Shown here: piece after piece, positions 1-10,485 of the stretch | How the letters are laid out: every line of letters starts with the position of its first letter | How positions within the stretch are numbered: position 1 is the stretch's first letter | Assembly: GCA_902570695.1 (NCBI GenBank) | Contig: CACFZE010000002.1 | Span: 123,682-187,681, forward strand | DNA: 64,000 nt | Direction of reading: 5' to 3' | Source of the DNA: an uncultured Pelagibacteraceae bacterium | GTDB lineage: Bacteria > Pseudomonadota > Alphaproteobacteria > Pelagibacterales > Pelagibacteraceae | Position numbers and translations under genes: made by a program | Notes under the pieces: model-generated | The model's database searches: none | What the model was told of the DNA's origin: nothing | Seen by the model: only the letters and a program-made list of their open reading frames with translations

Positions 1-250
1 CGTCTAATATAAGTTGTTTGCCATCCCACTTACCGTCTAGGTCTGCTGAAAATTGTCTTGTAACTTTACCTGATCTGTTTTGTAGTATACCCCAAGCTTT
101 GACGTTTCCGCTTAAATATTCTTCAATTATTAGTCTTGGTTTTTGATCTTTAAAATCTTCTGGTTTCATAGATTGATTATTTATACAGCTTGTAATTAAT
201 CCTGTGAAAATTATCAATAAAAATACTTTAAAAAATTTTTTGTTAATCAT
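1..250 (-). CDS. DUF3833-like putative lipoprotein (C-terminus beyond window)
   Basis: Manual translation from ATG at 250: MINKKFFKVFLLIIFTGLITSCINNQS..., lipobox-like TSC; sits next to the cfa/DUF1365 block as is common for DUF3833. Confidence 0.65.
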   Translation of the reverse strand, partial: MINKKFFKVFLLIIFTGLITSCINNQSMKPEDFKDQKPRLIIEEYLSGNVKAWGILQNRSGKVTRQFSADLDGKWDGKQLILD

Positions 251-251
251 A

Positions 252-1433
252 TTAAATTTTATTTTGCATGGAAAATTGAATTAAATCTATATTCTTTGAT
301 TTAAACCCAGCTTCACAATATGACAAATAAAAATGCCACATACGTTTAAATTTATTATCAAATCCATGTTTTGAAATCTCTTCCCATTTTTTTAGGAATT
401 CATCTCTCCATATTTTTAAAGTATTGGAATAGTGAGAGCCATATGACTCGTATTTTTTAATTTCTAAACCGTTGCTACTAGATAAATCATATAATTTTCT
501 TTTTGATGGCAAAAAACCTCCAGGAAATATGTATTTTTGTATAAAGTCTTCTTTGGTTTTATATCTGTCAAATAAACTATCATCGATTGTTATCGCTTGT
601 ATCGCGGCCCTTCCATTCTCAGATAGATTTTTTTTAATACTTTTAAAATAATTGACTAAATAATTTTGCCCAACCGCTTCTATCATTTCTATAGATGCGA
701 TAGAGTCATATTTGTCTTTTACATCTCTATAATCTTTCAAAAATATATTCACTTTTTCATTCAATCCATTTTCAAATATTCTTTTTTTTGAAAATTCAAA
801 TTGCTCTTTAGAAATTGTTATACAATCTAATTTTACATCATAATTTTTACCCACATATTCAGCAAAGCCTCCCCAGCCACAGCCAATTTCTAAAATTTTA
901 TTTCCTACGTTTGGCTTTATTAATTCTGTAAGCTTTTTATATTTATTTAGTTGAGCAGAAAATAAATCATCTTTTTGTTTTTCAAAAATTGCACTTGAAT
1001 AAGTAAGTGAAGGATCCAACCATAATGAAAAGAAATCATTTCCTAAATCATAATGTTTTGAAATATTTTTCTTACTTCTACTCTTATTATTTTTTATGAA
1101 AATACTCTTTAATTTATTAATCATTGATAAATCAAAAATACCTGAAAATTTATAGACAATTTTTATATTTTTAGCTGTTATTTCTATTAGATTAGTTAGA
1201 TTATCTGTTTCAAATTCATTTCGCATGTACGCTTCTGCAAGTCCTACACTTCCCGATTTTATTATTTGAAGTGTTAAACCAGGTTTGTTAATTTTAATCT
1301 TTGCTCTTAATTGTTCACTCTCATTACCAAACTTATATATTTTGCTGTCATGATTTTGAATTTCAAGAAATCCATGCTTTATTAGTTTTAGAGAATTAAA
1401 TACGATTTTATCTGACAAAAGATTAAAATTCAT
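252..1433 (-). CDS. cfa: Cyclopropane-fatty-acyl-phospholipid synthase family SAM methyltransferase
   Basis: KNISKHYDLGNDFFSLWLDPSLTYSSAIF and LEIGCGWGGFAEY motifs. Confidence 0.93.
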   Translation of the reverse strand: MNFNLLSDKIVFNSLKLIKHGFLEIQNHDSKIYKFGNESEQLRAKIKINKPGLTLQIIKSGSVGLAEAYMRNEFETDNLTNLIEITAKNIKIVYKFSGIFDLSMINKLKSIFIKNNKSRSKKNISKHYDLGNDFFSLWLDPSLTYSSAIFEKQKDDLFSAQLNKYKKLTELIKPNVGNKILEIGCGWGGFAEYVGKNYDVKLDCITISKEQFEFSKKRIFENGLNEKVNIFLKDYRDVKDKYDSIASIEMIEAVGQNYLVNYFKSIKKNLSENGRAAIQAITIDDSLFDRYKTKEDFIQKYIFPGGFLPSKRKLYDLSSSNGLEIKKYESYGSHYSNTLKIWRDEFLKKWEEISKHGFDNKFKRMWHFYLSYCEAGFKSKNIDLIQFSMQNKI

Positions 1434-2197
1434 TTTTTTTCAAACGTAATATTATTTTTTATTTTTATGTTTTTTTTAACTAACTTAACTCCCTTTAACC
1501 ATAATTTTAATGCTTCAAAATGAATTGCGGCAATAACTTTAAAGGTCATTAAAGGGTGAGAAATATAAGATATAAGCATATTTTTATTGTTAATTTCTTT
1601 TGCAACCCCATCTTGTGAAGCATATAACAATTTTCCCTCCTTATCACTTTGATCAATTATTACGGATAACATTTTTTCAGGTTTGAGGATTCTAAAATTG
1701 TATTTACTTTTCATTTCAATAAATGGTGAAACGAAAAACTTCTTCTCACAGCTATTTGTAATTATTTTTTCGTCGTTGACTTTAAATATATAAGTATGTT
1801 GCTCACCAAATGTATTTTTAACTTCATACAATATAGCTATAATTTTTGAATGATTATCATAAACGAAAAAAATACTTAATGGATTAAATACGTAACCAAA
1901 TATTCTAGGATAACAAAGCAATTTTACCTTTATGTTTTCAAATTGAATGTTGTTTGATTTTAAATTTTCTATTACCCAGGCTTTTAAATCACTACCATCT
2001 CTAGGTCCGTGATCTTTGTCATAAAAACTTAAAATATTAAAACTATTGTTAGAAAAAATTTTAATTTTTTTTTGTATCAAATTAATTTCATCAAGATCTA
2101 AAAAGAGTGAGAAAACGTTGTATTTAAAAAAGTGATATTTTGGCTTAAATCTTTTATGAATTACTTTACCTTCGTAAATATTGGAATTTTTAATCAT
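1430..2197 (-). CDS. DUF1365 family protein
   Basis: YEGKVIHKRFKPKYHFFKYNVF, LLCYPRIFGYVFNPLSIFFVYD; overlaps cfa by 4 nt. Confidence 0.9.
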   Translation of the reverse strand: MIKNSNIYEGKVIHKRFKPKYHFFKYNVFSLFLDLDEINLIQKKIKIFSNNSFNILSFYDKDHGPRDGSDLKAWVIENLKSNNIQFENIKVKLLCYPRIFGYVFNPLSIFFVYDNHSKIIAILYEVKNTFGEQHTYIFKVNDEKIITNSCEKKFFVSPFIEMKSKYNFRILKPEKMLSVIIDQSDKEGKLLYASQDGVAKEINNKNMLISYISHPLMTFKVIAAIHFEALKLWLKGVKLVKKNIKIKNNITFEKK

Positions 2198-3428
2198 TTA
2201 GGTTTTCAATCATATTAATGGATGATTTTATTCCATCTTCATGAAAACCGTAACCAAAATAACTTCCACAAAACAATACATTTCTTTTATTTTGTATTTC
2301 TTTTAATAATTTTTGATTATTCAAAGCATCTTGATCAAAATAAGGGTGGGTAAAAGTAACTTTTTGTAGGATTTTTTTTTGATCTATTTCAAAAAAAGGA
2401 TTTAAGGTTAAGAAAATATTTTTTTCTGTCTTCAGATTTTGTAATAAGTTCAACCAATAAGTTAATGATGTCTTACTAATATCTGATTTATCAACTGAGG
2501 AATTCCATGAAGACCAAACTTTTTTATTGTTTGGCATACATACATCGTCAGTATGTATTACTGCTAGATTGGATTTATATTTAAAATTTGAAAGTATTTT
2601 TTTTTCATCCTCAGTCGGCTCACTCAAAATTTTCAATGCATCGTCTGCATGAGTAGCGATGACAACTTTATCATAGTCAAAAAATTCGTTACTAGCACCG
2701 TAATATATTTGAACACCAATTTTATTTCTTTTTATCGAACTAATCTTATAATTTTTAAAATATTCTCCACTTATTTGAGTTAATACTTTCTCTACATAAG
2801 TTCTACTTCTGTTGGTGACTGTGTACCATTGTGGTCTATTTTTTAATTTAAAAAGTCCATGATTTTGAAAAAATTTTAAAAAAAATTTAATTGGCATTTG
2901 ATTTGCTTCTACTGGGGGCATAGACCAGATAGCAGAAACCATTGGGATTAGATGAAAATTAATAAAATTTTTTGACCATTTATTTTTTTCAAGAAATTCA
3001 CCAAGAGTAATCTCTTCATTTAAACTTTTAATTTGATCACACTTTTTGTAGAAATTTATAATATCAAAAAACATTTTTAAAAATTTTAAATTAAAAAGAT
3101 TAGCTTTATTTGCAAAAATTCCGTTTAAACCTCTACCACAATATTCATAATTTGTATCTTTTACAGAAACAGAAAATGACATATCGCTTTTTTCAATTTC
3201 AATTTTTAATTCGTTAAAAAAATTTATGAGATTTGGATAAGTTTCATGATTAAAAACAATAAAGCCAATATCTACAGGAACTTTTTTACCATTAATTAAA
3301 GTATCTAAAGTATATGAATGACCACCAAAATGATCTTCACTTTCGAATAAATCAACATGATGTTTTTTGGAAAGCTTTTGTGCTGCTGATAAACCAGAGA
3401 TTCCTGATCCGATTACTGCAATTCGCAT
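2190..3428 (-). CDS. FAD-dependent amine-oxidase-like oxidoreductase
   Basis: MRIAVIGSGISGLSAAQKLSKKHHVDLFESEDHFGGHS dinucleotide-binding motif; NAD/FAD-binding family typical next to DUF1365/cfa. Confidence 0.88.
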   Translation of the reverse strand: MRIAVIGSGISGLSAAQKLSKKHHVDLFESEDHFGGHSYTLDTLINGKKVPVDIGFIVFNHETYPNLINFFNELKIEIEKSDMSFSVSVKDTNYEYCGRGLNGIFANKANLFNLKFLKMFFDIINFYKKCDQIKSLNEEITLGEFLEKNKWSKNFINFHLIPMVSAIWSMPPVEANQMPIKFFLKFFQNHGLFKLKNRPQWYTVTNRSRTYVEKVLTQISGEYFKNYKISSIKRNKIGVQIYYGASNEFFDYDKVVIATHADDALKILSEPTEDEKKILSNFKYKSNLAVIHTDDVCMPNNKKVWSSWNSSVDKSDISKTSLTYWLNLLQNLKTEKNIFLTLNPFFEIDQKKILQKVTFTHPYFDQDALNNQKLLKEIQNKRNVLFCGSYFGYGFHEDGIKSSINMIENLND

Positions 3429-3433
3429 TAAGG

Positions 3434-6304
3434 CTATGCTGCGTCTTCTTTAAACTCATCCATACTTGGACATGTGCAGAATATATTTTTATCTCCATAA
3501 ACATTGTCTACCCGAGCAACTGGAGGCCAAAATTTGTTTTGTTTTAAAAAACTTGCAGGATATGCTGCTTCTTGTCTTGAATATTTATGTTCCCATACAT
3601 CTGATGATAATTCAGTATCAGTGTGAGGAGCGTTTTTAATTGGATTATCAATTTTATCAAATTCACCTGATTTAATTTTTTCAATTTCTTGTTTAATCTT
3701 AATTAAAGTGTCACAAAATCTGTCTATTTCTGATAAACCTTCGCTTTCAGTTGGCTCTATCATCATAGTGCCAGCTACAGGCCATGACATAGTTGGTGCG
3801 TGAAATCCAAAATCTATCATTCTTTTTGCAATATCTTCTTCAGTTACCCCTGTTTCAGATTTAATATTTCTAATATCAATTATGCACTCGTGTGCAACAT
3901 TGCCATTTGCACCTTTGTACAAAATAGGAAAGTGATCTTTAAGTCTATGAGCAATATAATTTGCGTTTAAAATTGCAACTTGAGTAGCAAGCTTTAATCC
4001 TTCTGATCCCATCATTTTAATATACATCCAAGAGATTGATAGAATACTTGAACTACCCCAAGGAGCAGCTGATACTGCTCCAATTCCACTTGTTGGTCCG
4101 CAATCTTTTATTACTGGATGATTAGGCAGATAAACTTGTAAATGTTTTTTACAAGCTATAGGTCCCATTCCAGGTCCGCCACCACCGTGAGGAATACAAA
4201 ATGTTTTATGCAGATTAATATGACAAACATCTGGACCAAAATTTCCAGGCTTTGCAACTCCAACAAGGGCATTTAAATTTGCTCCATCCATATAGACCTG
4301 TCCACCATGTTTATGAACTAACTCACAAATATCAGTTATTTTTTCCTCAAATACTCCATGGGTAGATGGGTAAGTTACCATTAAAGCTGCAAGATTTTCT
4401 GAATGTTGCTCTACTTTTTTCTTTAAATCATCGAAATCTACATTTCCCTCTTTATCACAATTAACAACAACGACTTTCATTCCAACCATTTGTGCGCTTG
4501 CTGGATTTGTACCATGTGCCGAACTTGGGATTAAACATATATTACGATGAGCATCATCTCTATCTAAGTGGTACTTTCTTATAACCATTAGACCTGCATA
4601 TTCTCCCTGAGCGCCTGCATTAGGTTGTAGAGAAACACCGGAAAAACCTGTTATAGATCTTAACCAATTTTTTAAATCAGTAAACAAATCTCTAAAACCT
4701 TCCATTTGTTCAACTGGAACAAAAGGATGAGGTTCTGCAAATTCTTTCCAAGAAATCGGGATCATTTCAGCGGCAGCATTTAACTTCATTGTGCACGAAC
4801 CAAGTGCTATCATAGTTCTATTTAATGCTATATCCTTATCCTCTAGCTTTTTAAGATATCTAAGCATTTCAGTTTCTGAATGATATAAGTTAAAAATTGG
4901 ATGCTCTAAATATTTTGAAGTTCTTAATAAATTTTTTGGTAAATTAGGTAATTTAACTGAAGGATCCTCTTTTTTTATTGATTCTGCAGCATTAAAAATT
5001 TTTAATAATTGATTTACTCTATAAACGTTTTTTCTTTCATCGAAAGAGACAGCAAGCATTTCAGAATTTACTTTTCGTATATTAACTTTCTGATTTAGAG
5101 CATTTTTATAAATTTGATCAGTCTTTTCTTTGGTAATAATTGTAACAGTATCAAAAAAATAATCAGAATAAATTTCATAACCTGACTGTTTTATTTTATC
5201 AGCAAAACTTTTTGCTAATTGAGAAACTCTTTCAGAAATATTTTTAATTCCATCTGGGCCATGATAAATAGCATATGCTGCTGAAACAATTGCTAATAAA
5301 GCTTGTGCAGTACAAATATTGCTTGTCGCCTTATCTCTTCTGATGTGTTGCTCTCTAGTCTGTAAAGATAATCTATATGCCTTGTTACCATGTCTATCAA
5401 CCGACACACCAACAATTCTACCAGGCATCGATCTTTTATACTCGTCTTTAGTTGCAAAAAATGCTGCATGTGGACCTCCATACCCCATTGGTATTCCAAA
5501 TCGCTGAGAGCTCCCAACAGCTATATCAGCACCAAGTTCTCTTGGTGTTTTTAATTTTGCTAATGCTAATAAATCACAAGCTAATACAGCCTTACCGTTT
5601 TTTTTATGAATTTTGCTAATTGCTTCACTAGGATCTTTAATATCTCCTAAAGTTCCAGGATATTGTAAAATTCCACAAACTAAATCCTCTTTTAATTGAT
5701 CTAAAACTTCATCTTCTTTTCCAACTAAAACTTTTAAACCCATTGGTTCGGCTCTAGTTTGAATTACATTTATTGTTTGAGGATGGCAATCCTCAGACAC
5801 AAAAACTAAATTACTATCTTTTTTATTTAATCTATGACTAAGACCCATGGCTTCTGCTGCTGCTGTACCTTCATCCAATAAAGAAGCATTAGCGATATCC
5901 ATTCCAGTAAAATCAACAATCATTTGTTGAAAGTTTAATAACATCTCAAGTCTTCCTTGAGCTACTTCAGGCTGATAAGGTGTATATGATGTATACCAAC
6001 CTGGATTTTCTAAAATATTTCTTAAAATTACATATGGCGTATAAGTTCCATAATAACCCATTCCAATAAAATTTGAGTAAACATGATTTTTTTTTGAAAT
6101 TGCTCTTAATTTTCTTAATGCCTCATATTCTGAATTAGACTCTCCGATATTAAGCTCACCTTTAAACATTATTTTTTCTGGAACAGTGTTATTCATTAAA
6201 TCATCTATTGATTGATAATTTAATTCTTTTAACATTTTTGATTGGTCTTCTTTAGAAGGTCCAATGTGTCTTTTTATAAAATCTTTTTCTGAATTTGGTA
6301 GCAT
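3434..6304 (-). CDS. gcvP: Glycine dehydrogenase (aminomethyl-transferring), P protein
   Basis: 956 aa, PLP motif INLHKTFCIPHGGGGPGMGPI. Confidence 0.98.
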   Translation of the reverse strand: MLPNSEKDFIKRHIGPSKEDQSKMLKELNYQSIDDLMNNTVPEKIMFKGELNIGESNSEYEALRKLRAISKKNHVYSNFIGMGYYGTYTPYVILRNILENPGWYTSYTPYQPEVAQGRLEMLLNFQQMIVDFTGMDIANASLLDEGTAAAEAMGLSHRLNKKDSNLVFVSEDCHPQTINVIQTRAEPMGLKVLVGKEDEVLDQLKEDLVCGILQYPGTLGDIKDPSEAISKIHKKNGKAVLACDLLALAKLKTPRELGADIAVGSSQRFGIPMGYGGPHAAFFATKDEYKRSMPGRIVGVSVDRHGNKAYRLSLQTREQHIRRDKATSNICTAQALLAIVSAAYAIYHGPDGIKNISERVSQLAKSFADKIKQSGYEIYSDYFFDTVTIITKEKTDQIYKNALNQKVNIRKVNSEMLAVSFDERKNVYRVNQLLKIFNAAESIKKEDPSVKLPNLPKNLLRTSKYLEHPIFNLYHSETEMLRYLKKLEDKDIALNRTMIALGSCTMKLNAAAEMIPISWKEFAEPHPFVPVEQMEGFRDLFTDLKNWLRSITGFSGVSLQPNAGAQGEYAGLMVIRKYHLDRDDAHRNICLIPSSAHGTNPASAQMVGMKVVVVNCDKEGNVDFDDLKKKVEQHSENLAALMVTYPSTHGVFEEKITDICELVHKHGGQVYMDGANLNALVGVAKPGNFGPDVCHINLHKTFCIPHGGGGPGMGPIACKKHLQVYLPNHPVIKDCGPTSGIGAVSAAPWGSSSILSISWMYIKMMGSEGLKLATQVAILNANYIAHRLKDHFPILYKGANGNVAHECIIDIRNIKSETGVTEEDIAKRMIDFGFHAPTMSWPVAGTMMIEPTESEGLSEIDRFCDTLIKIKQEIEKIKSGEFDKIDNPIKNAPHTDTELSSDVWEHKYSRQEAAYPASFLKQNKFWPPVARVDNVYGDKNIFCTCPSMDEFKEDAA

Positions 6305-6684
6305 TATGCTGATGTCTCCTTTGCAAATTTATCATATTCTTCTTTACTCATAAGACTATCCATTTCAGATTTGTCTTTTATTTTAAGTTTAAAAAACCAT
6401 GCAGACTCCTCTGGGTCTTCATTTATTTTTGATGGATCATCAACTATCATTTGATTTGTATCTATAACTTCTCCACTAACAGGAGTATAAACATCACTAG
6501 CAGCTTTGGTTGACTCAACCACTCCAGCAGTTCCATCTTTATCAACATTTGAACCTTTCTCTGGTAGTTCGGCAAATACTATATCCCCAAGCATTTCTGT
6601 TGCGTGCTTGGTTATTCCAATTGTAGCTTCTTCTCCATCTAGTTTAATCCACTCATGTTCTTTTGAATATTTAACTTCAGACAT
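6304..6684 (-). CDS. gcvH: Glycine cleavage system H protein
   Basis: YSKEHEWI... and lipoylation region [19 protein letters not shown]. Confidence 0.98.
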   Translation of the reverse strand: MSEVKYSKEHEWIKLDGEEATIGITKHATEMLGDIVFAELPEKGSNVDKDGTAGVVESTKAASDVYTPVSGEVIDTNQMIVDDPSKINEDPEESAWFFKLKIKDKSEMDSLMSKEEYDKFAKETSA

Positions 6685-7783
6685 TAATTTCCCCTTTTAC
6701 GTAATTTTTTTTATAAAACGGTAAGTTACAAATATTTGCAGGAATTTTTTTTCCTCTAACTTCAAGAAATATTTTTGTATTTACAGTTGAATAACTATTA
6801 TCGACATATCCCATAGCTATTGGATGTTCAACGCTTGGTCCAAATGTGCCACTTGTTACTTTCCCAATTTCTTGATTTTTATCATTGTAAATTTTGGTAT
6901 TTCCTCTAGCAATTACTTTGCTGTCTGGTTTTATACCAACTCTCAATTTTTTTACTCCGCTTTGAAATTGGTTTTTTAAAACTTCTGATCCAACAAATTC
7001 AGTCTCAATTCTGCTCTTAGGTATTGCCCATTTTAAATTAGCTTCGATAGGACTTGTATCGTTGTCTAAATCATTTCCATACAAGCAGAGTCCAGCTTCC
7101 ATTCTTAATGTATCTCTTGCTCCTAAACCAATCAATTTAGATCCATTTTCTATTAAACTTTCTACAAAAGTTTCAGCATCACTATGTTTTATAGAAATTT
7201 CAAATCCATCCTCACCAGTATATCCTGATCTAGTTATGTATACTTTTTCATTTTTATAGACATAGTTGTTTCCGTTCATAAATTTTAGACTGTCACATCC
7301 AGGTATAACTTTATTTAAAACATTTTTTGCCTCGGGGCCCTGTAATGCAATTAATGACAATGACTCATCAAGATTTAATTTATATTGATTATCAAGTTTA
7401 GATTTTATTACTTCATAATCATTATACTTGCATGCAGCATTCAAGATAATTAAAAATCCATCAGATGTTTTGGTAATTATCAGATCGTCCTGAATTCCTC
7501 CTTTGTTATTCATTAAAAATGAATACTTACTTTGATTAGTTTTCAATTTTTTCAAATCCGCAGGAAAAATCTTCTCAAGATCATTTGTAAGATCATCACC
7601 ACCCGATATAAATAATTGACCCATATGAGAAACATCAAAAATACCAGAGCGTGAACGTGTGTATTTATGCTCTTGTATAATTCCATCTTTATATTGGATG
7701 GGCATTTGATATCCAGCAAACTCTACAAGTTTTGCGCCATACTTGATGTGGAGATTATTTAACGATGTTTTTTTTATACTCAT
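6677..7783 (-). CDS. gcvT: Aminomethyltransferase (T protein)
   Basis: GcvT signatures: [34 protein letters not shown]. Confidence 0.97.
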   Translation of the reverse strand: MSIKKTSLNNLHIKYGAKLVEFAGYQMPIQYKDGIIQEHKYTRSRSGIFDVSHMGQLFISGGDDLTNDLEKIFPADLKKLKTNQSKYSFLMNNKGGIQDDLIITKTSDGFLIILNAACKYNDYEVIKSKLDNQYKLNLDESLSLIALQGPEAKNVLNKVIPGCDSLKFMNGNNYVYKNEKVYITRSGYTGEDGFEISIKHSDAETFVESLIENGSKLIGLGARDTLRMEAGLCLYGNDLDNDTSPIEANLKWAIPKSRIETEFVGSEVLKNQFQSGVKKLRVGIKPDSKVIARGNTKIYNDKNQEIGKVTSGTFGPSVEHPIAMGYVDNSYSTVNTKIFLEVRGKKIPANICNLPFYKKNYVKGEINV

Positions 7784-7796
7784 ATTAACTCTTTAT

Positions 7797-7940
7797 GCCC
7801 CCTCTGTCTTTTTGCCTGAGAGATTTGCTCCTTCGGCGAGAATAATTCTCTTTCCAGAGTTAATATGTACGGTCCATTTGCCTGAGAGTTTCCGGGGTGG
7901 TTGCTCCTTCGGCGCTACAAAAGTAGTCTCTCCCGTATAA
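7797..7940 (-). ncRNA. Tandem glycine riboswitch (two aptamers) in the gcvT leader
   Basis: Reverse strand carries two copies of the GCCGAAGGAGCAA...CTCTCAGGCAAA core, each closed by a P1-like pairing (TACGGG/CCGTA and CTCTG/CAGAG), directly upstream of gcvT. Confidence 0.95.
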
Positions 7941-7974
7941 ATTCTTATAACATAACTAAAATAAATTTATAGCT

Positions 7975-8847
7975 CTAATTTGTTGCACTTTTTTTTTTCA
8001 TAAGTGAAAGAAATTGTATTAAAACTGCAAATATCACTATTAAACCACCAATTAAAACGCTGGTTGGAGGATTTTCATTTATAAACATCCATGCCCAAAA
8101 AGGTCCTAAAACTGCCTCTGATAACATTATGATTCCAACTAAGGCTGAAGGTGTAGATCTTGCACCGATTGTAATAAAAATAAAACCAAAACCAAGTTGG
8201 AAAAAACCAGCTAAAAATCCCAAAAAAATATCATTTAAAGGTATAAAGATCGTTTTAGACATAAAATATCCAATGATCAAAGCAATAACGCCTGCAATAA
8301 ATTGCAATGGAACCATATCTACACTTGGAAATTTTCTCACTATTAAAATTAATGTTGCGAATGATATTGGCATAATAAAAGCAGCAATATTTCCACTCAT
8401 TTGTCCAACTGTTAGTGAGCTTCCAACCATCAAAATTATTCCTGAAATTGCTAAAACTATAGAAGTTAATGTTATTAAGTTTATTTTTTCTTTTAAAAAG
8501 ATATATCCAAAGATTGCTAAAAATAATGTTTGTGTTTGAATTATAAAATTAGTATTTGCTACAGTAGTATTATACATCGCAAAAACATAACCACTAAAGC
8601 CACAGGCAAGTATAATGCCTCCAATAAGACCAGGGATTCCAGATTTATAAAATGCCGAAATAAAATTTTGTTTATAACTAATAATTAGAAAGATCAGAAC
8701 TACAATTATAAAAAAAACTGATCTCCAAAATAGTATCTGCCATAGAGTGGAACCTTCGAAAGATTTGACTATCAACCCTCCAAAACTTAAACTGAAAGCA
8801 CCAAAAAAAATCAAAAGCGGTCCTGGTAATTTTGTAATTAAATTCAT
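7975..8847 (-). CDS. DMT/EamA family transporter
   Basis: About 10 hydrophobic segments, EamA-like repeats. Confidence 0.88.
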   Translation of the reverse strand: MNLITKLPGPLLIFFGAFSLSFGGLIVKSFEGSTLWQILFWRSVFFIIVVLIFLIISYKQNFISAFYKSGIPGLIGGIILACGFSGYVFAMYNTTVANTNFIIQTQTLFLAIFGYIFLKEKINLITLTSIVLAISGIILMVGSSLTVGQMSGNIAAFIMPISFATLILIVRKFPSVDMVPLQFIAGVIALIIGYFMSKTIFIPLNDIFLGFLAGFFQLGFGFIFITIGARSTPSALVGIIMLSEAVLGPFWAWMFINENPPTSVLIGGLIVIFAVLIQFLSLMKKKSATN

Positions 8848-9800
8848 TTAATTTGAGAAATAATATTATTAGTCTCCATCTGATAAAGTTTATATAATGT
8901 TTCAGCATCCTCTAAACTTACATCTTTAAATTTAATATTAGATCCTGGTGTTAATTGTACCAGTCGATCATAGTCAGCAGATATGACGGTTGCAATCTTC
9001 GGATATCCACCAATAGTCCCATGATCTGATAACATAATTATTGGATCTCCAGCAGATGTTATTTGAATTACACCTTTTACCAAACCTTCAGATTTTATAT
9101 TAGGGTCAACGATATTTTCAATTTTTGGACCTTCTAATCTCATACCCATCCTGTCTGAAAGTTTTGTAATTTTAAAACTTTCTTTAAAGAATTTATTTTG
9201 TGAAGACTCAGAAAAATAATCATAGTTTGTGCCTTTAATGACCCTTATATTTTCAATAGTGCTACCTAAGTAATCAAGTTTTCTTTTGTTAAAAGATTTA
9301 TTAATATCAATTATTTCAATTTCTAAATCTTTAGAAAATTTATTCCCGTTATTTGGTCCAATTTGAGCTTGTGTATTTATTGAACAGCTTCCCCAATAAT
9401 AATCAACACCAAAAGTTCCATTAATCGAAAAATATCCATAAACAGACTTGTTGGTTGAATGAATATCGACTTCATCACCATTTTTTAACAAATAACATTG
9501 GTAGGAATTACCATCAATAACACCTTCTTTTGTTATAATTTTAAATGATACATTTCCAGAAATACAAAAAAAAATATCTTTTCCGAAATACTTCAAATGC
9601 GGGCCTTGATAAGCAAATTCTATTACCGGTGAATTGTAATCATTTTGTAGAAGTGAGTTTAACAATTGAAAATTTCTTTTATCCATCGCTCCACTAAAAG
9701 GAATACCAATATGGTATAAATTATTTCTTCCTAAGTCTTGATATGTAGTGTTGATACCAGCTCTTAAAATTTTAAAGTAGTTTCTATCTTTTGATTTCAT
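8844..9800 (-). CDS. pxpC: 5-oxoprolinase subunit C (KipA/biotin-dependent carboxyltransferase family)
   Basis: RAGINTTYQDLGRNNLYHIGIPFSGAMDKRNF, SDHGTIGGYPKIATVISAD. Confidence 0.92.
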   Translation of the reverse strand: MKSKDRNYFKILRAGINTTYQDLGRNNLYHIGIPFSGAMDKRNFQLLNSLLQNDYNSPVIEFAYQGPHLKYFGKDIFFCISGNVSFKIITKEGVIDGNSYQCYLLKNGDEVDIHSTNKSVYGYFSINGTFGVDYYWGSCSINTQAQIGPNNGNKFSKDLEIEIIDINKSFNKRKLDYLGSTIENIRVIKGTNYDYFSESSQNKFFKESFKITKLSDRMGMRLEGPKIENIVDPNIKSEGLVKGVIQITSAGDPIIMLSDHGTIGGYPKIATVISADYDRLVQLTPGSNIKFKDVSLEDAETLYKLYQMETNNIISQIK

Positions 9801-10458
9801 TATATTGATCTAAAGTTATTCTATAAAATTTTATTGTATCTCCTGGATTAACAAGATTAGGGTTTAATTGATTAGATGTGTCGAAAATATTTTGTGGTGT
9901 ATTTCCCAAAATATTCCATCCCCCAGGTGTTTCAAAAGTATATATATTGCAAAATTGTTCCGTTATTCCAACTGAACCTTTTGGAACTTTAACTCTTGGT
10001 GTTTCTAATCTTTTTAATCTCATTTCCTGGTTAAGATCACCAAGAAAAGGCATGCCAGCCACAAATCCTGTCATATAACAAAAGTAATTTTTGCTAAAAA
10101 ATTTTTCTAGGATTATATCTGATTTTAATTTTAGTTTATTTTCAACTCTTTTAATATCTAATGCAAAATTATTATCACAACACACAGGAATTTCGATTAA
10201 GTTTTTTTCTAATTTATTATTTTCTTTAATCTCTATATTTTCAATTTTTTTTTTTAAAGATAAAAAAGAATGCATATTTAAATCATATGAAATTATTAAT
10301 TTATTATAAGATGGAGTTAAGTTTGTAATACCTTTTAAATTTAATTTTTTTATATGGTAAAAATATTTGATAACATTTGAATTAATTTCTTGATTTACAT
10401 CGCTTCCAAAGTCGCAATACAAAGCTGCGTCACCAAGATTTAATATATTTTTTATCAT
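9784..10458 (-). CDS. pxpB: 5-oxoprolinase subunit B (KipI family)
   Basis: YMTGFVAGMPFLGDL, TPRVKVPKGSVGITEQFCNIYTFETPGGWNILGNTP. Confidence 0.93.
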   Translation of the reverse strand: MIKNILNLGDAALYCDFGSDVNQEINSNVIKYFYHIKKLNLKGITNLTPSYNKLIISYDLNMHSFLSLKKKIENIEIKENNKLEKNLIEIPVCCDNNFALDIKRVENKLKLKSDIILEKFFSKNYFCYMTGFVAGMPFLGDLNQEMRLKRLETPRVKVPKGSVGITEQFCNIYTFETPGGWNILGNTPQNIFDTSNQLNPNLVNPGDTIKFYRITLDQYNEIKR

Positions 10459-10485
10459 ACCATGTTATACTTATGATTTATTAGT

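Noticed and set aside
3314-3547. Antisense/small ORFs of the track inside core genes (e.g. 3314-3547 +, 5293-5517 -, 5319-5507 +, 8129-8539 +, 12690-13082 +, 38275-38595 +)
   Set aside because: They lie fully or mostly opposite or out of frame to well-supported CDSs, show no recognisable domain, and are expected open frames in AT-rich DNA.
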